DNA of 64,000 bases from CBDCXF01 sp965223755 (GTDB lineage: Bacteria; Acidobacteriota; Thermoanaerobaculia; Multivoradales; JAHEKO01). The position numbers and the translations under genes are program-made. Positions within the stretch are counted from its first letter, which is position 1. Every line of letters begins with the position of its first letter. The stretch lies in NCBI GenBank assembly GCA_965223755.1, contig CBDCXF010000001.1:992001-1056000 (forward strand). Direction: 5' to 3'. Under the pieces are notes generated by a model. It had not been told where the DNA came from. It worked only from the letters and a program-made list of their open reading frames with translations, and did no database searches. This document shows positions 28,229-35,914 of this stretch, piece by piece.

Positions 28229-29153
28229 GCTCTGACTTTTTTCCCTTGCCTCTACTCAATAGTTGCGTCAATGCCGGGACTACTATTTGCCGAGAATCCT
28301 GCAGGAAAAGCCACTGCCCTTGCGGATTCACCTCTAAAAAGAGAACCCCATTTCCAGCGACAGTCCAATCCTGCACCGACATTGAAAGCCCCAGAGTTGA
28401 AGCGATTTTGATTGGCAAAAACCCGACCACATCTGGGTCTTCCGGTTTGAAACCTACCCCGGCGGGGTCGACGGCCCGCCAGTCAACGGGATCGGATTGC
28501 TCCGCATTACGTCGCCATACAAACAAACTGTCTCCAATGGTGACCACTCTCAGGTCGGCATCGGAGGCAACTAGCCGCTGCAGCAGTACCGGACACCCAG
28601 CAACCAGGGGAACCAGATCTTCAGTTACGGTGGCCGCTAGGGGCGCCCACCCTGCGCCACTCGAAATAGCTTTGGCGACAGTGGGACCATTCGAGACAAA
28701 CTCGGCAGCACAAGAAATCGAGTTCGTGACCACGTACTCAGGTACCGCCGCCCCTAAGCTTGACGCGGCTTGAAGCTGCAACAGCTTATCCTCTGCCCTG
28801 TCAATAACGTTTGGCTCGTCGATCCACCTTACACCTAGCCCACGTAAGGCTCCGACTAGCGTTGCTTGAACCTCACCTTCGACAAGCTCTCGTTCACCCT
28901 GTTGTAAATCGCTGGATTCGACCCAGCCAGGGCGTCGCCACCAAACTGTCGTATCGTCATTGACAGACCAACGACAGTTCCCAACTTCGATCGAAAGAAG
29001 CCCCTCAGATGAGTAGGCGAACTGTCTTTCTCTCAGGGTATTAAAGCTGAGCCTTTCGGCAGGGACATTTTGGCGTGCTAGTGAACGAAGAACCACGTCT
29101 CCATGCACATCACGCGGACGCGAAACAACTAAGACCTTGAGTCGCTGAGGCAC
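28218..29153 (-). CDS. ATP-grasp ligase of the graspetide (MvdC/MvdD, microviridin-type) family
   Basis: A 311-residue enzyme of the ATP-grasp group that forms side-chain ester or amide rings in ribosomal peptides. Features: N-terminal LKVLVVSRPRDVHGDVV strand, the diagnostic VWWRRP (residues 70-75), the helix DKLLQLQAASSLGAAVPEYV with VTNS (123-145), LLQRLVASDADLRVV (190-204), DWR (224-226) and the metal-binding strand LEVNPQGQW (273-281, Glu274 and Asn276). This fits MdnB/MdnC/MvdD-like peptide ligases better than RimK or glutathione synthetase. GTG start at 29153 lies 3 bp after the stop of the precursor candidate. Lower GC than the flanking mutase genes suggests acquisition. Confidence 0.85.
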   Translation of the reverse strand: MPQRLKVLVVSRPRDVHGDVVLRSLARQNVPAERLSFNTLRERQFAYSSEGLLSIEVGNCRWSVNDDTTVWWRRPGWVESSDLQQGERELVEGEVQATLVGALRGLGVRWIDEPNVIDRAEDKLLQLQAASSLGAAVPEYVVTNSISCAAEFVSNGPTVAKAISSGAGWAPLAATVTEDLVPLVAGCPVLLQRLVASDADLRVVTIGDSLFVWRRNAEQSDPVDWRAVDPAGVGFKPEDPDVVGFLPIKIASTLGLSMSVQDWTVAGNGVLFLEVNPQGQWLFLQDSRQIVVPALTQLLSRGKGKKSEHGY

Positions 29154-29156
29154 TCT

Positions 29157-29348
29157 TCAGGTCGATGGTTCCTTGACTGTCTCCGCGCGCTTTAGTGTCT
29201 TCATCGTCGAATTTCGGTCGGCCACCTCTCTCGGCGATTCCGATCGTTCCTTTGTTCCCTCGGGCCCGAGCTCACCGCTCCGACCGACCTGCGTAATCGT
29301 CAAGTGCCCCAGTAGAGTTGATGGAGGCTGCAAAGTGTCGTCATGCAT
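29157..29348 (-). CDS. Candidate graspetide precursor peptide
   Basis: A 63-residue ORF ending 3 bp before the ATP-grasp ligase, on the same strand. The N-terminal part (residues 1-22, TLLGHLTITQVG) looks like a leader. The C-terminal part is rich in Thr, Ser, Lys and Glu and contains TMKTLK (48-53) and TVKEPST (57-63). The latter resembles the microviridin core T-x-K-x-P-S-D, with Thr in place of the last Asp. Size, position and composition fit a precursor. The frame is open to a TTG at 29372, but ATG at 29348 is preferred, with AAGG 12 bp upstream. Not matched to a described precursor family by eye. Confidence 0.5.
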   Translation of the reverse strand: MHDDTLQPPSTLLGHLTITQVGRSGELGPEGTKERSESPREVADRNSTMKTLKRAETVKEPST

Positions 29349-30047
29349 GCCGCAATGATACCTTGTGGCCAACTTGCTCTCAGTCCCGGTTCTCAGGCTC
29401 GAAGAGGACCTATCTCAACTCAACCCTCGGGGAATGGCATCAAAAAGAGCTCCCAGGTAATCCCCGCCCACCAACCCACCTCCCGCGGGGATGACTTCAG
29501 CCTCTTATGCCTCCGGGTGGGCGGGCAACCCCGTGCCTGCCGCGTCCGAAAGCGTCTTTGCGAGCGCATAGCACCAGCCTTGATAGTTCGATATCGAATC
29601 GGCGCGAAGCAAAGCCGAGGCGAGTACCGACTTACGAACTCCGAGGAGTACTCGCCGTCTTTCGAGCGGCGGGCACAAAAATGGCGCGCCGGGAAGGATT
29701 CGAACCCTCAACCCCCAGATCCCCTTCGGCTCACTCAGGGCAGGCTCGCTGGTGCACTATCCGTTGTGCTACCGGCGCATGGGGGTGGTTTAGTGGTCAG
29801 TGAAAGTTGTCAGTGTGCAGTGGACAGCAGGCGATGACTGATGACGGCAGGAGGCTTCCAACCGTCTCTGTGACATCGATGTAGGTTTGACCCTCGCCCC
29901 GCACTCAGCTACAGCGAGATGACGAAGCGACATCACCGCGCTTTTCTCCGGGGAAGAGGTCGAATAAGCTCCGTCGGCAAGCTGAGTCCGAGCATTCCAG
30001 TCGTGCTAAAATATTGATCCCATTGCGGATAGACGTATCGCAGCCAC
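29349..30047. other. Gene-poor stretch with REP-like fragments and a tRNA-like gene
   Basis: About 700 bp without a convincing protein gene. A family-B REP-like fragment (ending CCCGCGGGGATGACTTC, about 29461-29498) and the altered tRNA at 29682-29778 are the only recognisable elements. ORFs here have no ribosome site or family features. Confidence 0.6.
29682..29778 (-). tRNA. tRNA-Arg-like gene with anticodon loop replaced by REP-like sequence (probable tRNA pseudogene)
   Basis: On the minus strand a tRNA framework is intact: acceptor GCGCCGG/CCGGCGC with discriminator G and encoded CCA, D arm GCAC-AACGGATA-GTGC, anticodon stem CCAG/CTGG, and T arm GAGGG-TTCGAAT-CCTTC. Between the anticodon-stem strands are 30 bases instead of about 9. 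Of these, 28 (29721-29748) match the REP segment seen at 738-757 and 19284-19310. No U33 and no usable anticodon remain. Arg is suggested by the body sequence only. Total length is 97 bases. Confidence 0.65.
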
Positions 30048-30335
30048 ATGATTAGACAACAACGCCTGACCCTCGACTCAGAGGATCAACAAGCTCTTCG
30101 GGATGTCGAAGACGCGCTTGGATTGACCGCTGGGCAGCGCATGGAGGCGGCTATCATCCTGCTCGATACGGTCTATGGGTTGTGGCGAACCCAGGGGTTC
30201 GCGAAGAATCAAGGACAAGGAAATGGTCAAGGACTTTGCCGCTTTCCTGGATGCACTCAACAGCGAAGACGCGGACTACGCAGTCATCGGCGGGTTCGCA
30301 GTGATCTCGTACATTCCTTACCGGACAACGCGTGA
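30048..30335 (+). CDS. Small protein preceding a nucleotidyltransferase, possibly frameshifted
   Basis: A 95-residue ORF. The first ~50 residues (LTLDSEDQQALRDVEDALGL, TAGQRMEAAIILLDTVYGLW) look like a genuine helical small protein of the sort often found upstream of minimal nucleotidyltransferases. From about residue 55 the frame is Gly/Gln/Arg-rich and overlaps the next gene by more than 100 bp, which suggests the original end was lost by a frameshift. No clear ribosome site precedes the ATG. Function unknown. Confidence 0.4.
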   Translation: MIRQQRLTLDSEDQQALRDVEDALGLTAGQRMEAAIILLDTVYGLWRTQGFAKNQGQGNGQGLCRFPGCTQQRRRGLRSHRRVRSDLVHSLPDNA

Positions 30336-30528
30336 CATCGACGTTCTGATCGAGCCTTCGCTGGAGAACGCCGCCAAGGTGCGCAGGGCGGTGGAGACAT
30401 GGGGCGAATTCGAACCGGACTTTGCGGTCGAGGATTTCATCGCCATGAAGAAAGGGACGGGGCGAGCGGAAAAGGACCGCCCAGACGTCGAAAGGCTTGT
30501 TCTGTTGAAGAAGAAGCGTGCCGAGTAG
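30223..30528 (+). pseudogene. Minimal nucleotidyltransferase (AbiEii-like/DUF6036-like), internally deleted
   Basis: A 101-residue chain with the nucleotidyltransferase start GGFAVISY and metal site TTRDIDVLIE, joined directly to the family's end (EDFIAMKKGTGRAEKDRPDV). Intact members have roughly 60-80 further residues between these blocks, including the substrate-handling middle. The frame is kept, so an in-frame deletion is likely and activity doubtful. GGACAAGGAA precedes the ATG at 30223. Such proteins occur in toxin-antitoxin or defence pairs; the upstream ORF could be the partner. Confidence 0.6.
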
Positions 30529-30586
30529 GGACGGTGGATCCTGACGTTGGTCAGGGCCGAAGCCCTTTTTGAATCAGCGTGGGGAT

Positions 30587-30745
30587 TTGCGGGAGGGATC
30601 CCGTGCAACGCCCTTCCCCCGCGGGGATGACGGTTACCGGTACGAAAAAGGGAGGGGACGAGCCCCTCCCCTACGCTTTAGGGTTCCCCCGCCCAGATCC
30701 TTCGACTCGCCGCAAAGCGGTTCGCTCAGGATGACCTCAGCTCTG
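30587..30745. repeat. REP-like repeats
   Basis: A family-B fragment (CCCCCGCGGGGATGACGG), a GGGAGGGG/CCCCTCCC hairpin at about 30650-30670, and CCTTCGACTCGCC...GCTCAGGATGACC fill the gap before the M3 peptidase gene. No gene seen. Confidence 0.6.
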
Positions 30746-30751
30746 CTGAGA

Positions 30752-32944
30752 TCACTCGGTGGCTTCCCCCTGCATCAACCCCCGGCGCTCGAGCAGCGGC
30801 TCGATCAAGGGATCGCGGCCGCGGAATTCGCGGTAGAGGTCCATGCCCGGTTCGGAGCCGCCTTTGGCGAGCATGCGGCGATAGCGGGCGGCCACTTCAG
30901 AATCGAAGACATCGGTCTCGGTGAAGGCCTCGAAGGCGTCGGCGTCGAGCACTTCCGACCACAGGTAACTGTAGTAGCCGGAGGAGTAGCCGCCGGCAAA
31001 GATGTGGGCGAAGTAGGTGTTGCGGTAGCGCGGGATGATCTGGTCGATGAGCCCGATGCGCGCCATCTCGGCAGCCTCGACCTCATCCGGATTCAACTCT
31101 GCCGCTTCCCTGAGCGTGTGCCAGGCCATGTCCAAGTAGGAGGCGGCCACATACTCAACCGTGGCAAAGCCCTGACCGAACTTGCCCGCGGCTTCGATCT
31201 TCTCCACCAGTTCGTCGGGGATGACCTCGCCGGTCTCGTAGTGCTTGGCGTAGAGCTTGAGCACCTCGGGGTGGGCCATCCAGTTCTCCATCACCTGCGA
31301 CGGAAATTCGACGAAGTCGCGGGGTACGTTGGTGCCCGACAGCGACTCGTAGGTCACGTCCGAGAGCAGCCCGTGCAGTCCGTGTCCGAGTTCGTGGAAG
31401 AAGGTCTGGGCGTTGGTGAAGGAGAGCAGTGACGGACTGTCCGCCGTCGGCGGGGGGAAGTTGTAGTTGTTGGTGACGATCGGCTTGACGTCGCCGTCGA
31501 GCTTCGACTGCGCGCGCAGATCGTTCATCCAGGCGCCGCCCCGCTTGGAGTCGCGGGTGAAGAGATCGATGTAAAGGATGCCGACATGGGTCCCGTCGGC
31601 CTCTTTGACTTCGAATACCTGCTGGTCCTCATGCCAGACCGGCATGTCTTCCAGCTCGTGGAAAGTCAGGCCCCACAGGCGGTTGGCGACGGTAAAGGTC
31701 CCATCGCGGACAGCGTTGACTTCGAAGTAGGGGCGCAACAACTCTTCGTCGAGGTCGTAGCGAGCGCGGCGCACCTTTTCTTGGTAGTAGCGCCAGTCCC
31801 AGCCTTCGAGGTCCCCCTCGATGCCGTCGGCGTGCATCATCGCCTCGAGGTCGGCGCGGTCTTTCTTGGCCACCTCAATCGCCGGCTCCCAGACCTTGTC
31901 GAGCAACTCGTAGACGCGCTCCGGAGTCTCCGCCATGTTGTCGGAGAGCACGAAGTGGGCGTGGCTGTCGTAGCCCAGGAGATTGGCGCGCTTGACGCGG
32001 AGAGCCGCCATACGAGCCAGGATCTCGTTGTTGTCGTGCTCGTTGCCGTTGTCGCCGCGCATGGCGTAGCCGACAAAGAGCTTCTGGCGCAGCTCGCGGT
32101 TGGGCGAGTACTGCAGGAAAGGATTGATGCTCGGTCGCTGCAGGGTGAAGGCCCAGCCACCCTCGAAACCGCGCTTCTCCGCTTCTTCAGCGGCAAGGGC
32201 GACCAAACTGGCCGGTAGGTCTCCGAGGTCGGCCTCGTCGGTGACGTGGATGGCGAAATTGTTGGTTTCGGCCAGCAAGTTGTTCTGGAAGTCCTGGGAG
32301 AGCTTGGCGAGTTCGCCGTTGATCTCTCTCAGAGCCGCCTGGCCCTCGTCGTCGAGGCCGACGCCCGAGCGCACGAACCCCTTGTGGGTTTCCTCCAGCA
32401 AACGCAATTGCTCGACGGTGAGATCGAGGTCGTCGCGGGCGTCGTAAACCGCTTTGAGCCGGTCAAAGAGGGGTCGGTTGAAGGCAATGTCGTCGCCATG
32501 AGCCGACAGCTCCGGGGCGATTGTCGACGCCGTCTCGCGGATGGAGTCGTTGGAGTGGGCGGAATTGAGGGAGAAGAAGACGTTGGCGACGTTGGTCAGG
32601 TCTTTGCCGGTGCGCTCCAACGCCTCGATGGTGTTGGCGAAGGTGGGATCCTGGTCATTGTCGGCGATGGCCTGAATTTCATCCTTCTGCGTTGCCATGG
32701 CAGCGCGGAAAGCCGGCAGATAATGCTCGTTTTCGATCTTGTCGAACGGTGGAACCCCGAACGGCGTGTTCCACTCGGTAAGGAGTGGATTGTTCTCCAA
32801 GTCCATCGCGGCGTCCGCCTCGACGGTTGCGGTCTCGTCTTCGGCGTCGGTGGCGCTCGCCGTCTGCTGGGTGGCGCAGCCCGTCACAGCAATCACTGTG
32901 AGGGCAGCCACGGTCATTTGAGCGGCATTCAATCTCAAGTTCAT
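30752..32944 (-). CDS. dcp: M3 family zinc metallopeptidase (Dcp/oligopeptidase A type), lipoprotein
   Basis: A 730-residue thimet-oligopeptidase-family enzyme that degrades short peptides, probably as a dipeptidyl carboxypeptidase. Residues 1-23 form a lipoprotein signal ending in a TGC lipobox (VTGCATQQ), so it should be lipid-anchored outside the cytosol. The zinc site is HELGH at 517-521 in FFHELGHGLHGLL, with the downstream Glu helix in the family position. The fold start NPLLTEWNTPFGVPPFDKIE is typical of periplasmic Dcp. AAGGGAG lies upstream of the ATG. Monocistronic. Dcp rather than OpdA is inferred from the lipoprotein form. Confidence 0.92.
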   Translation of the reverse strand: MNLRLNAAQMTVAALTVIAVTGCATQQTASATDAEDETATVEADAAMDLENNPLLTEWNTPFGVPPFDKIENEHYLPAFRAAMATQKDEIQAIADNDQDPTFANTIEALERTGKDLTNVANVFFSLNSAHSNDSIRETASTIAPELSAHGDDIAFNRPLFDRLKAVYDARDDLDLTVEQLRLLEETHKGFVRSGVGLDDEGQAALREINGELAKLSQDFQNNLLAETNNFAIHVTDEADLGDLPASLVALAAEEAEKRGFEGGWAFTLQRPSINPFLQYSPNRELRQKLFVGYAMRGDNGNEHDNNEILARMAALRVKRANLLGYDSHAHFVLSDNMAETPERVYELLDKVWEPAIEVAKKDRADLEAMMHADGIEGDLEGWDWRYYQEKVRRARYDLDEELLRPYFEVNAVRDGTFTVANRLWGLTFHELEDMPVWHEDQQVFEVKEADGTHVGILYIDLFTRDSKRGGAWMNDLRAQSKLDGDVKPIVTNNYNFPPPTADSPSLLSFTNAQTFFHELGHGLHGLLSDVTYESLSGTNVPRDFVEFPSQVMENWMAHPEVLKLYAKHYETGEVIPDELVEKIEAAGKFGQGFATVEYVAASYLDMAWHTLREAAELNPDEVEAAEMARIGLIDQIIPRYRNTYFAHIFAGGYSSGYYSYLWSEVLDADAFEAFTETDVFDSEVAARYRRMLAKGGSEPGMDLYREFRGRDPLIEPLLERRGLMQGEATE

Positions 32945-33084
32945 GTCAACTCAGCTCCCTTGCAATTGTTTCGTTGGCGGACCCTGTAAGTATTCGTATG
33001 GCCCACAATCGGCTGCTGGTATATACGATTTCTCGAGCCGAAGGTTCGGCTTGCGAGCCGCGTTCAAGATAGCAGAGAAAGGTA

Positions 33085-33188
33085 GTGAGTAGTGCTAGTG
33101 GCTAGTGCTGGTGGCTAGTGCTGGTGGCTGGTGAGGAAACGTAGGAGAGTCCCTTGAGGCTCCCGGGAGGGGCAAGCCCCTCCCCTAC
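33085..33188. repeat. CTAGTG(G) type array and REP hairpin
   Basis: Degenerate CTAGTGCTGGTGG units (about 33093-33134) are followed by a GGGAGGGG-CAAG-CCCCTCCC hairpin at 33165-33184. It lies just downstream of the peroxiredoxin stop codon and could also affect transcript ends, although no T tract follows. Confidence 0.7.
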
Positions 33189-33191
33189 ATG

Positions 33192-33866
33192 TCACTCGTC
33201 ACTGCCACCCCTCGGATCCGGCACCACCCGCATATAGGGCTTTGGGGCTTTCCAGCCGTCCGGATAACGCTCTTCCGCCACTTCATTGGAGACCGAGGGC
33301 AGAATCACAACGTCGTCACCCGGCTGCCAGTTGGCGGGGGTGGCCACTTGCTCCTGGGCCGTAAGCTGGCAGGAGTCGAGAATCCGCAGCACCTCATCGA
33401 AGTTGCGTCCGGTGCTCATCGGATAGGTCAGCTTGAGCTTGATCTTCTTGTCGGGACCGATGAGGAAGAGCGTGCGCACGGTCTGATTGTCCACCGCCGT
33501 CCGGTCTTCCGCTTGGCCGGCTTCCTCGGCCGGCAGCATGTCGTAGACCTTGGCGATGGTGAGCTCGGGATCCCCAATGAGCGGGTAGTTGGGAGCGCGC
33601 CCCATCACTTCGGCGATGTCTTGCGACCAGCGTTCGTGGTCGGAGACGCCGTCGACGCTGAGTCCGATCAGTTTGCAGTTGCGCTTGGCAAACTCGTCCT
33701 TGAGTCCTGCCATGGTGCCCAATTCGGTCGTACATACCGGAGTGAAATCTTTGGGATGGGAGAACAGAATCGCCCATCCATCTCCGATCCAGTCGTGGAA
33801 GTGGACCACCCCTTCGGTGGTATCGACAGTGAAGTCGGGGGCGGTGTCGTTGAGTCTGAGAGCCAT
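33192..33866 (-). CDS. 1-Cys peroxiredoxin (Prx6 type)
   Basis: A 224-residue thiol peroxidase. The catalytic Cys45 is in HPKDFTPVCTTELG, the Prx6-class motif, followed by a long C-terminal dimerisation region (YPMSTGRNFDEVLRILDSCQ and VILPSVSNEVAEERYPDGW). It reduces hydrogen peroxide and organic hydroperoxides in the cytosol. The start at 33866 (MALRLNDTAPDF) is fixed by AAGGAGATCTCC directly upstream; the frame is open to 33950. No OxyR-like regulator is adjacent. Confidence 0.94.
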   Translation of the reverse strand: MALRLNDTAPDFTVDTTEGVVHFHDWIGDGWAILFSHPKDFTPVCTTELGTMAGLKDEFAKRNCKLIGLSVDGVSDHERWSQDIAEVMGRAPNYPLIGDPELTIAKVYDMLPAEEAGQAEDRTAVDNQTVRTLFLIGPDKKIKLKLTYPMSTGRNFDEVLRILDSCQLTAQEQVATPANWQPGDDVVILPSVSNEVAEERYPDGWKAPKPYMRVVPDPRGGSDE

Positions 33867-34068
33867 GGAGATCTCCTTCATCAGTTTGAGCTGGACCAAA
33901 CTCGACTTGAAGCTACAAGTCCTCGGCACGCGATGCCTCGCGAGTTCCACGGTTCCCTCTCCTGATTTGTACGAAAAAGAAGCCTGAATTGATTTTAATC
34001 GAAGTTCGCTTCGACTGTCCTAGTCTCCAACGTGCTCGAGAGCAACGGTCAGGGCCGGTCGTAAACTG

Positions 34069-34097
34069 TCGACTTCGATCTCGACTTCGATCTCGAC
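34069..34097. repeat. 12-bp tandem repeat TCGACTTCGATC
   Basis: Two full units plus TCGAC, directly abutting the 3' end of the SDR gene on the minus strand. Confidence 0.75.
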
Positions 34098-34903
34098 TAG
34101 TTGTGCCCGCGCCAGGTACGCATGCTATCGGCGGCGCCGAGAGCTCGACTGATGGCATCGGACACCGGAGCGGGCGCTCCGACTAACAGCGGTGCCGTTC
34201 TCGCCAACCACGGCATCAGAACGCGGCGTCTTCCCCGGGCGGTGGCAACGACCGCTCTCTGCGCGACTACGTCTGGAGTCAACCAGCGAGTGAACCGGGG
34301 CGGCTCGACGCCTTCAAATAATCCGGTACGGATGTAGCTCGGGCACAGCGCGGTAACGGTAACGTGACGATGACCTTCACTCCTGAGTTCCATGCGCAAG
34401 GACTCGGAGAAACCCACCACGGCCCATTTACTGGCCGCATAGGTGCTGCCATAGGGAAGGCCCAAGAAACCCGAAGCGCTGGCTATCTGCAGTATGCGCC
34501 CGCGGCTCGAGTCGATCAGGTCACCCAAGAACGCATGGGTCATGGCCACCACTCCCTCGGAGTTGACTTGCAACGTCAGGCGATGGCGCTCAACCGGGAC
34601 ATCCTGAAAGGCGCCGCCGAAGACCACTCCGGCGTTGTTGACGAGCACGTTGACCGGCCCTAGGTCCCGATGGATCTCCTCGCGTAACCCTTCGATCCGA
34701 CCGCCATCCGTTACATCGAGCTGATAGGCAACATGGCCGTGCCCGGGAAGTCGCGCCGCAACCCGTGCGGCCTCTGCGATATCGAGATCGGTAACCGCCA
34801 CCTTGGCCCCTTGCCGGGCAAACTGTTGCGCCAACGCGGCACCGATACCCCGTGCCGCTCCCGTCACCAAAACGATTTGATCTCGAAACAAACTTGTAGA
34901 CAT
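34097..34903 (-). CDS. Short-chain dehydrogenase/reductase (SDR), classical type
   Basis: A 268-residue classical SDR with the NAD(P) site TGAARGIGAALAQQ, NNAG, catalytic Ser in IASASG, and Tyr/Lys in YAASK. An Asp in VTDLD after the second strand favours NAD over NADP. The C-terminal part (PRFTRWLTPDVVAQRAVVAT) resembles the fatty-acyl/sterol-type SDRs often annotated as SDR family oxidoreductase. The substrate is unknown. GGGGAG lies six bases before the ATG at 34903, preferred over ATG 34921. Single gene. Confidence 0.88.
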   Translation of the reverse strand: MSTSLFRDQIVLVTGAARGIGAALAQQFARQGAKVAVTDLDIAEAARVAARLPGHGHVAYQLDVTDGGRIEGLREEIHRDLGPVNVLVNNAGVVFGGAFQDVPVERHRLTLQVNSEGVVAMTHAFLGDLIDSSRGRILQIASASGFLGLPYGSTYAASKWAVVGFSESLRMELRSEGHRHVTVTALCPSYIRTGLFEGVEPPRFTRWLTPDVVAQRAVVATARGRRRVLMPWLARTAPLLVGAPAPVSDAISRALGAADSMRTWRGHN

Positions 34904-35030
34904 GAAGCTCCCCACCGCCATTGAGGATTGACCGGCCGCGAAGAATCAAGGCGGGAACCGGTAAGCGGGTCACTAGGTTATCGAGGGTAGAGGGCTGCGG
35001 CTAGGGCCAAACTAGGCGTTCGGGGTATGG

Positions 35031-35114
35031 CTCAGTCTGGGACTCGGTCTGGGACTCGGGCTGGGACCCGATCTGGGGCTCGGTCTGGAGCTCAGGCTGG
35101 GGCTCAATCTGGGG
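35031..35114. repeat. Seven 12-bp units (CTCGGTCTGGGA-like)
   Basis: Seven degenerate 12-bp units in the 381-bp gap between the SDR gene and the next gene. They are read by an in-frame upstream extension as Gly/Ser/Arg repeats, but that is not believed to be translated. Confidence 0.8.
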
Positions 35115-35284
35115 CTGGGGTTCAGGATCGGGCCAGCCATCGCCGGGATCAGCCTCAAAGAACCGTGAACGACGAAAAACCGCGCCGAAGTTTTTCCAGT
35201 TCGATGGCGCAGAATTTGAAACAGAACCGACTGGCTTACCGTCGTATCCATAGGGAGCGTCGCACTGAGAGGGACCACAAAGTC

Positions 35285-35533
35285 ATGATGAGCGAGAGTC
35301 CGCGCTACCCGCAGGCGAAGGTGCGTCTGCGCAGCCGCAATCCGCTGGCCCTGATCGGGGCGGTGCGGGCAGCGCTGCGCGGTGCCGGCGTCGGCGCGGC
35401 CGAAGTGCGAGACTTTTCCCACCAAGCGGCAGAGATTCCGCCACAGGAGGTGGAAACTCTGTGCCGCAAATGGGCTCACCTTGAAATCGAGCTTCCCTCT
35501 TTCAAGCGCCCGCAACCCGAAACACAACCCTGA
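35285..35533 (+). CDS. Small conserved-looking hypothetical protein
   Basis: An 82-residue basic protein (ARVRLRSRNPLALIGAVRAAL-like N-terminal region, then EVRDFSHQAAEIPPQEVETL and CRKWAHLEIE). It looks like a single compact helical unit, but no family is recognised. The frame is open from 35027 because of the 12-bp repeat array; the tandem ATGs at 35285/35288 are chosen as start because the upstream part is repeat-derived. PspC follows 27 bp later, so the two may be cotranscribed. Confidence 0.6.
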   Translation: MMSESPRYPQAKVRLRSRNPLALIGAVRAALRGAGVGAAEVRDFSHQAAEIPPQEVETLCRKWAHLEIELPSFKRPQPETQP

Positions 35534-35560
35534 CGTATCCTTGGTTGATAGGAGTGATGG

Positions 35561-35767
35561 ATGAGTGCTGAAGCCAATACCCGACGACGTCTAAGCCGGT
35601 CTCACAAACACCGGATGATCGGAGGCGTGTGCGGCGGCATCGCCGACTTTGTCGGCTGGAACCCGACTCTCGTGCGCACCTTGTATGTCATCGGCTCGAT
35701 CGTTTCGGCCGCCTTTCCCGGCATCTTGGTTTACTTGATCCTGTGGGTCGTGATGCCGTCTGACTGA
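35561..35767 (+). CDS. PspC domain protein
   Basis: A 68-residue protein with the PspC signature HRMIGGVCGGIADFVGWNPT followed by one long membrane helix (LYVIGSIVSAAFPGILVYLILWVVM). PspC proteins act in phage-shock/envelope stress responses, but this solitary short form has no Psp partners nearby, so its role is uncertain. TAGGAG lies upstream of the ATG. Confidence 0.9.
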   Translation: MSAEANTRRRLSRSHKHRMIGGVCGGIADFVGWNPTLVRTLYVIGSIVSAAFPGILVYLILWVVMPSD

Positions 35768-35914
35768 AGGTCAGACTCGGTTGCAAACCACCGGTCTCGT
35801 AGCCCGTTTGGGGGATGGTGGCAAGGCGGAGTAGTGACGGAGTGACAGAGGTGACGAAGTAATGAGTGACGGGGTGACGGCCGCAATAGCAACGCTGTAT
35901 CAACGAGAAACCGC

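Noticed and set aside
28218..29153. RimK or glutathione synthetase identity for the ATP-grasp gene
   Set aside because: VWWRRP, the DWR strand and EVNPQGQW point to the graspetide ligase group, and a short Thr/Lys/Glu-rich ORF lies directly upstream.
29719..29748. Self-splicing or archaeal-type intron in the tRNA-like gene
   Set aside because: Far too short for a group I intron, no U33 or anticodon can be reconstructed, and the inserted bases match a dispersed REP segment.
35027..35284. N-terminal extension with Gly/Ser/Arg repeats before the 82-residue protein
   Set aside because: Derived from the 12-bp array; no ribosome site and no protein-like continuity with the downstream part.
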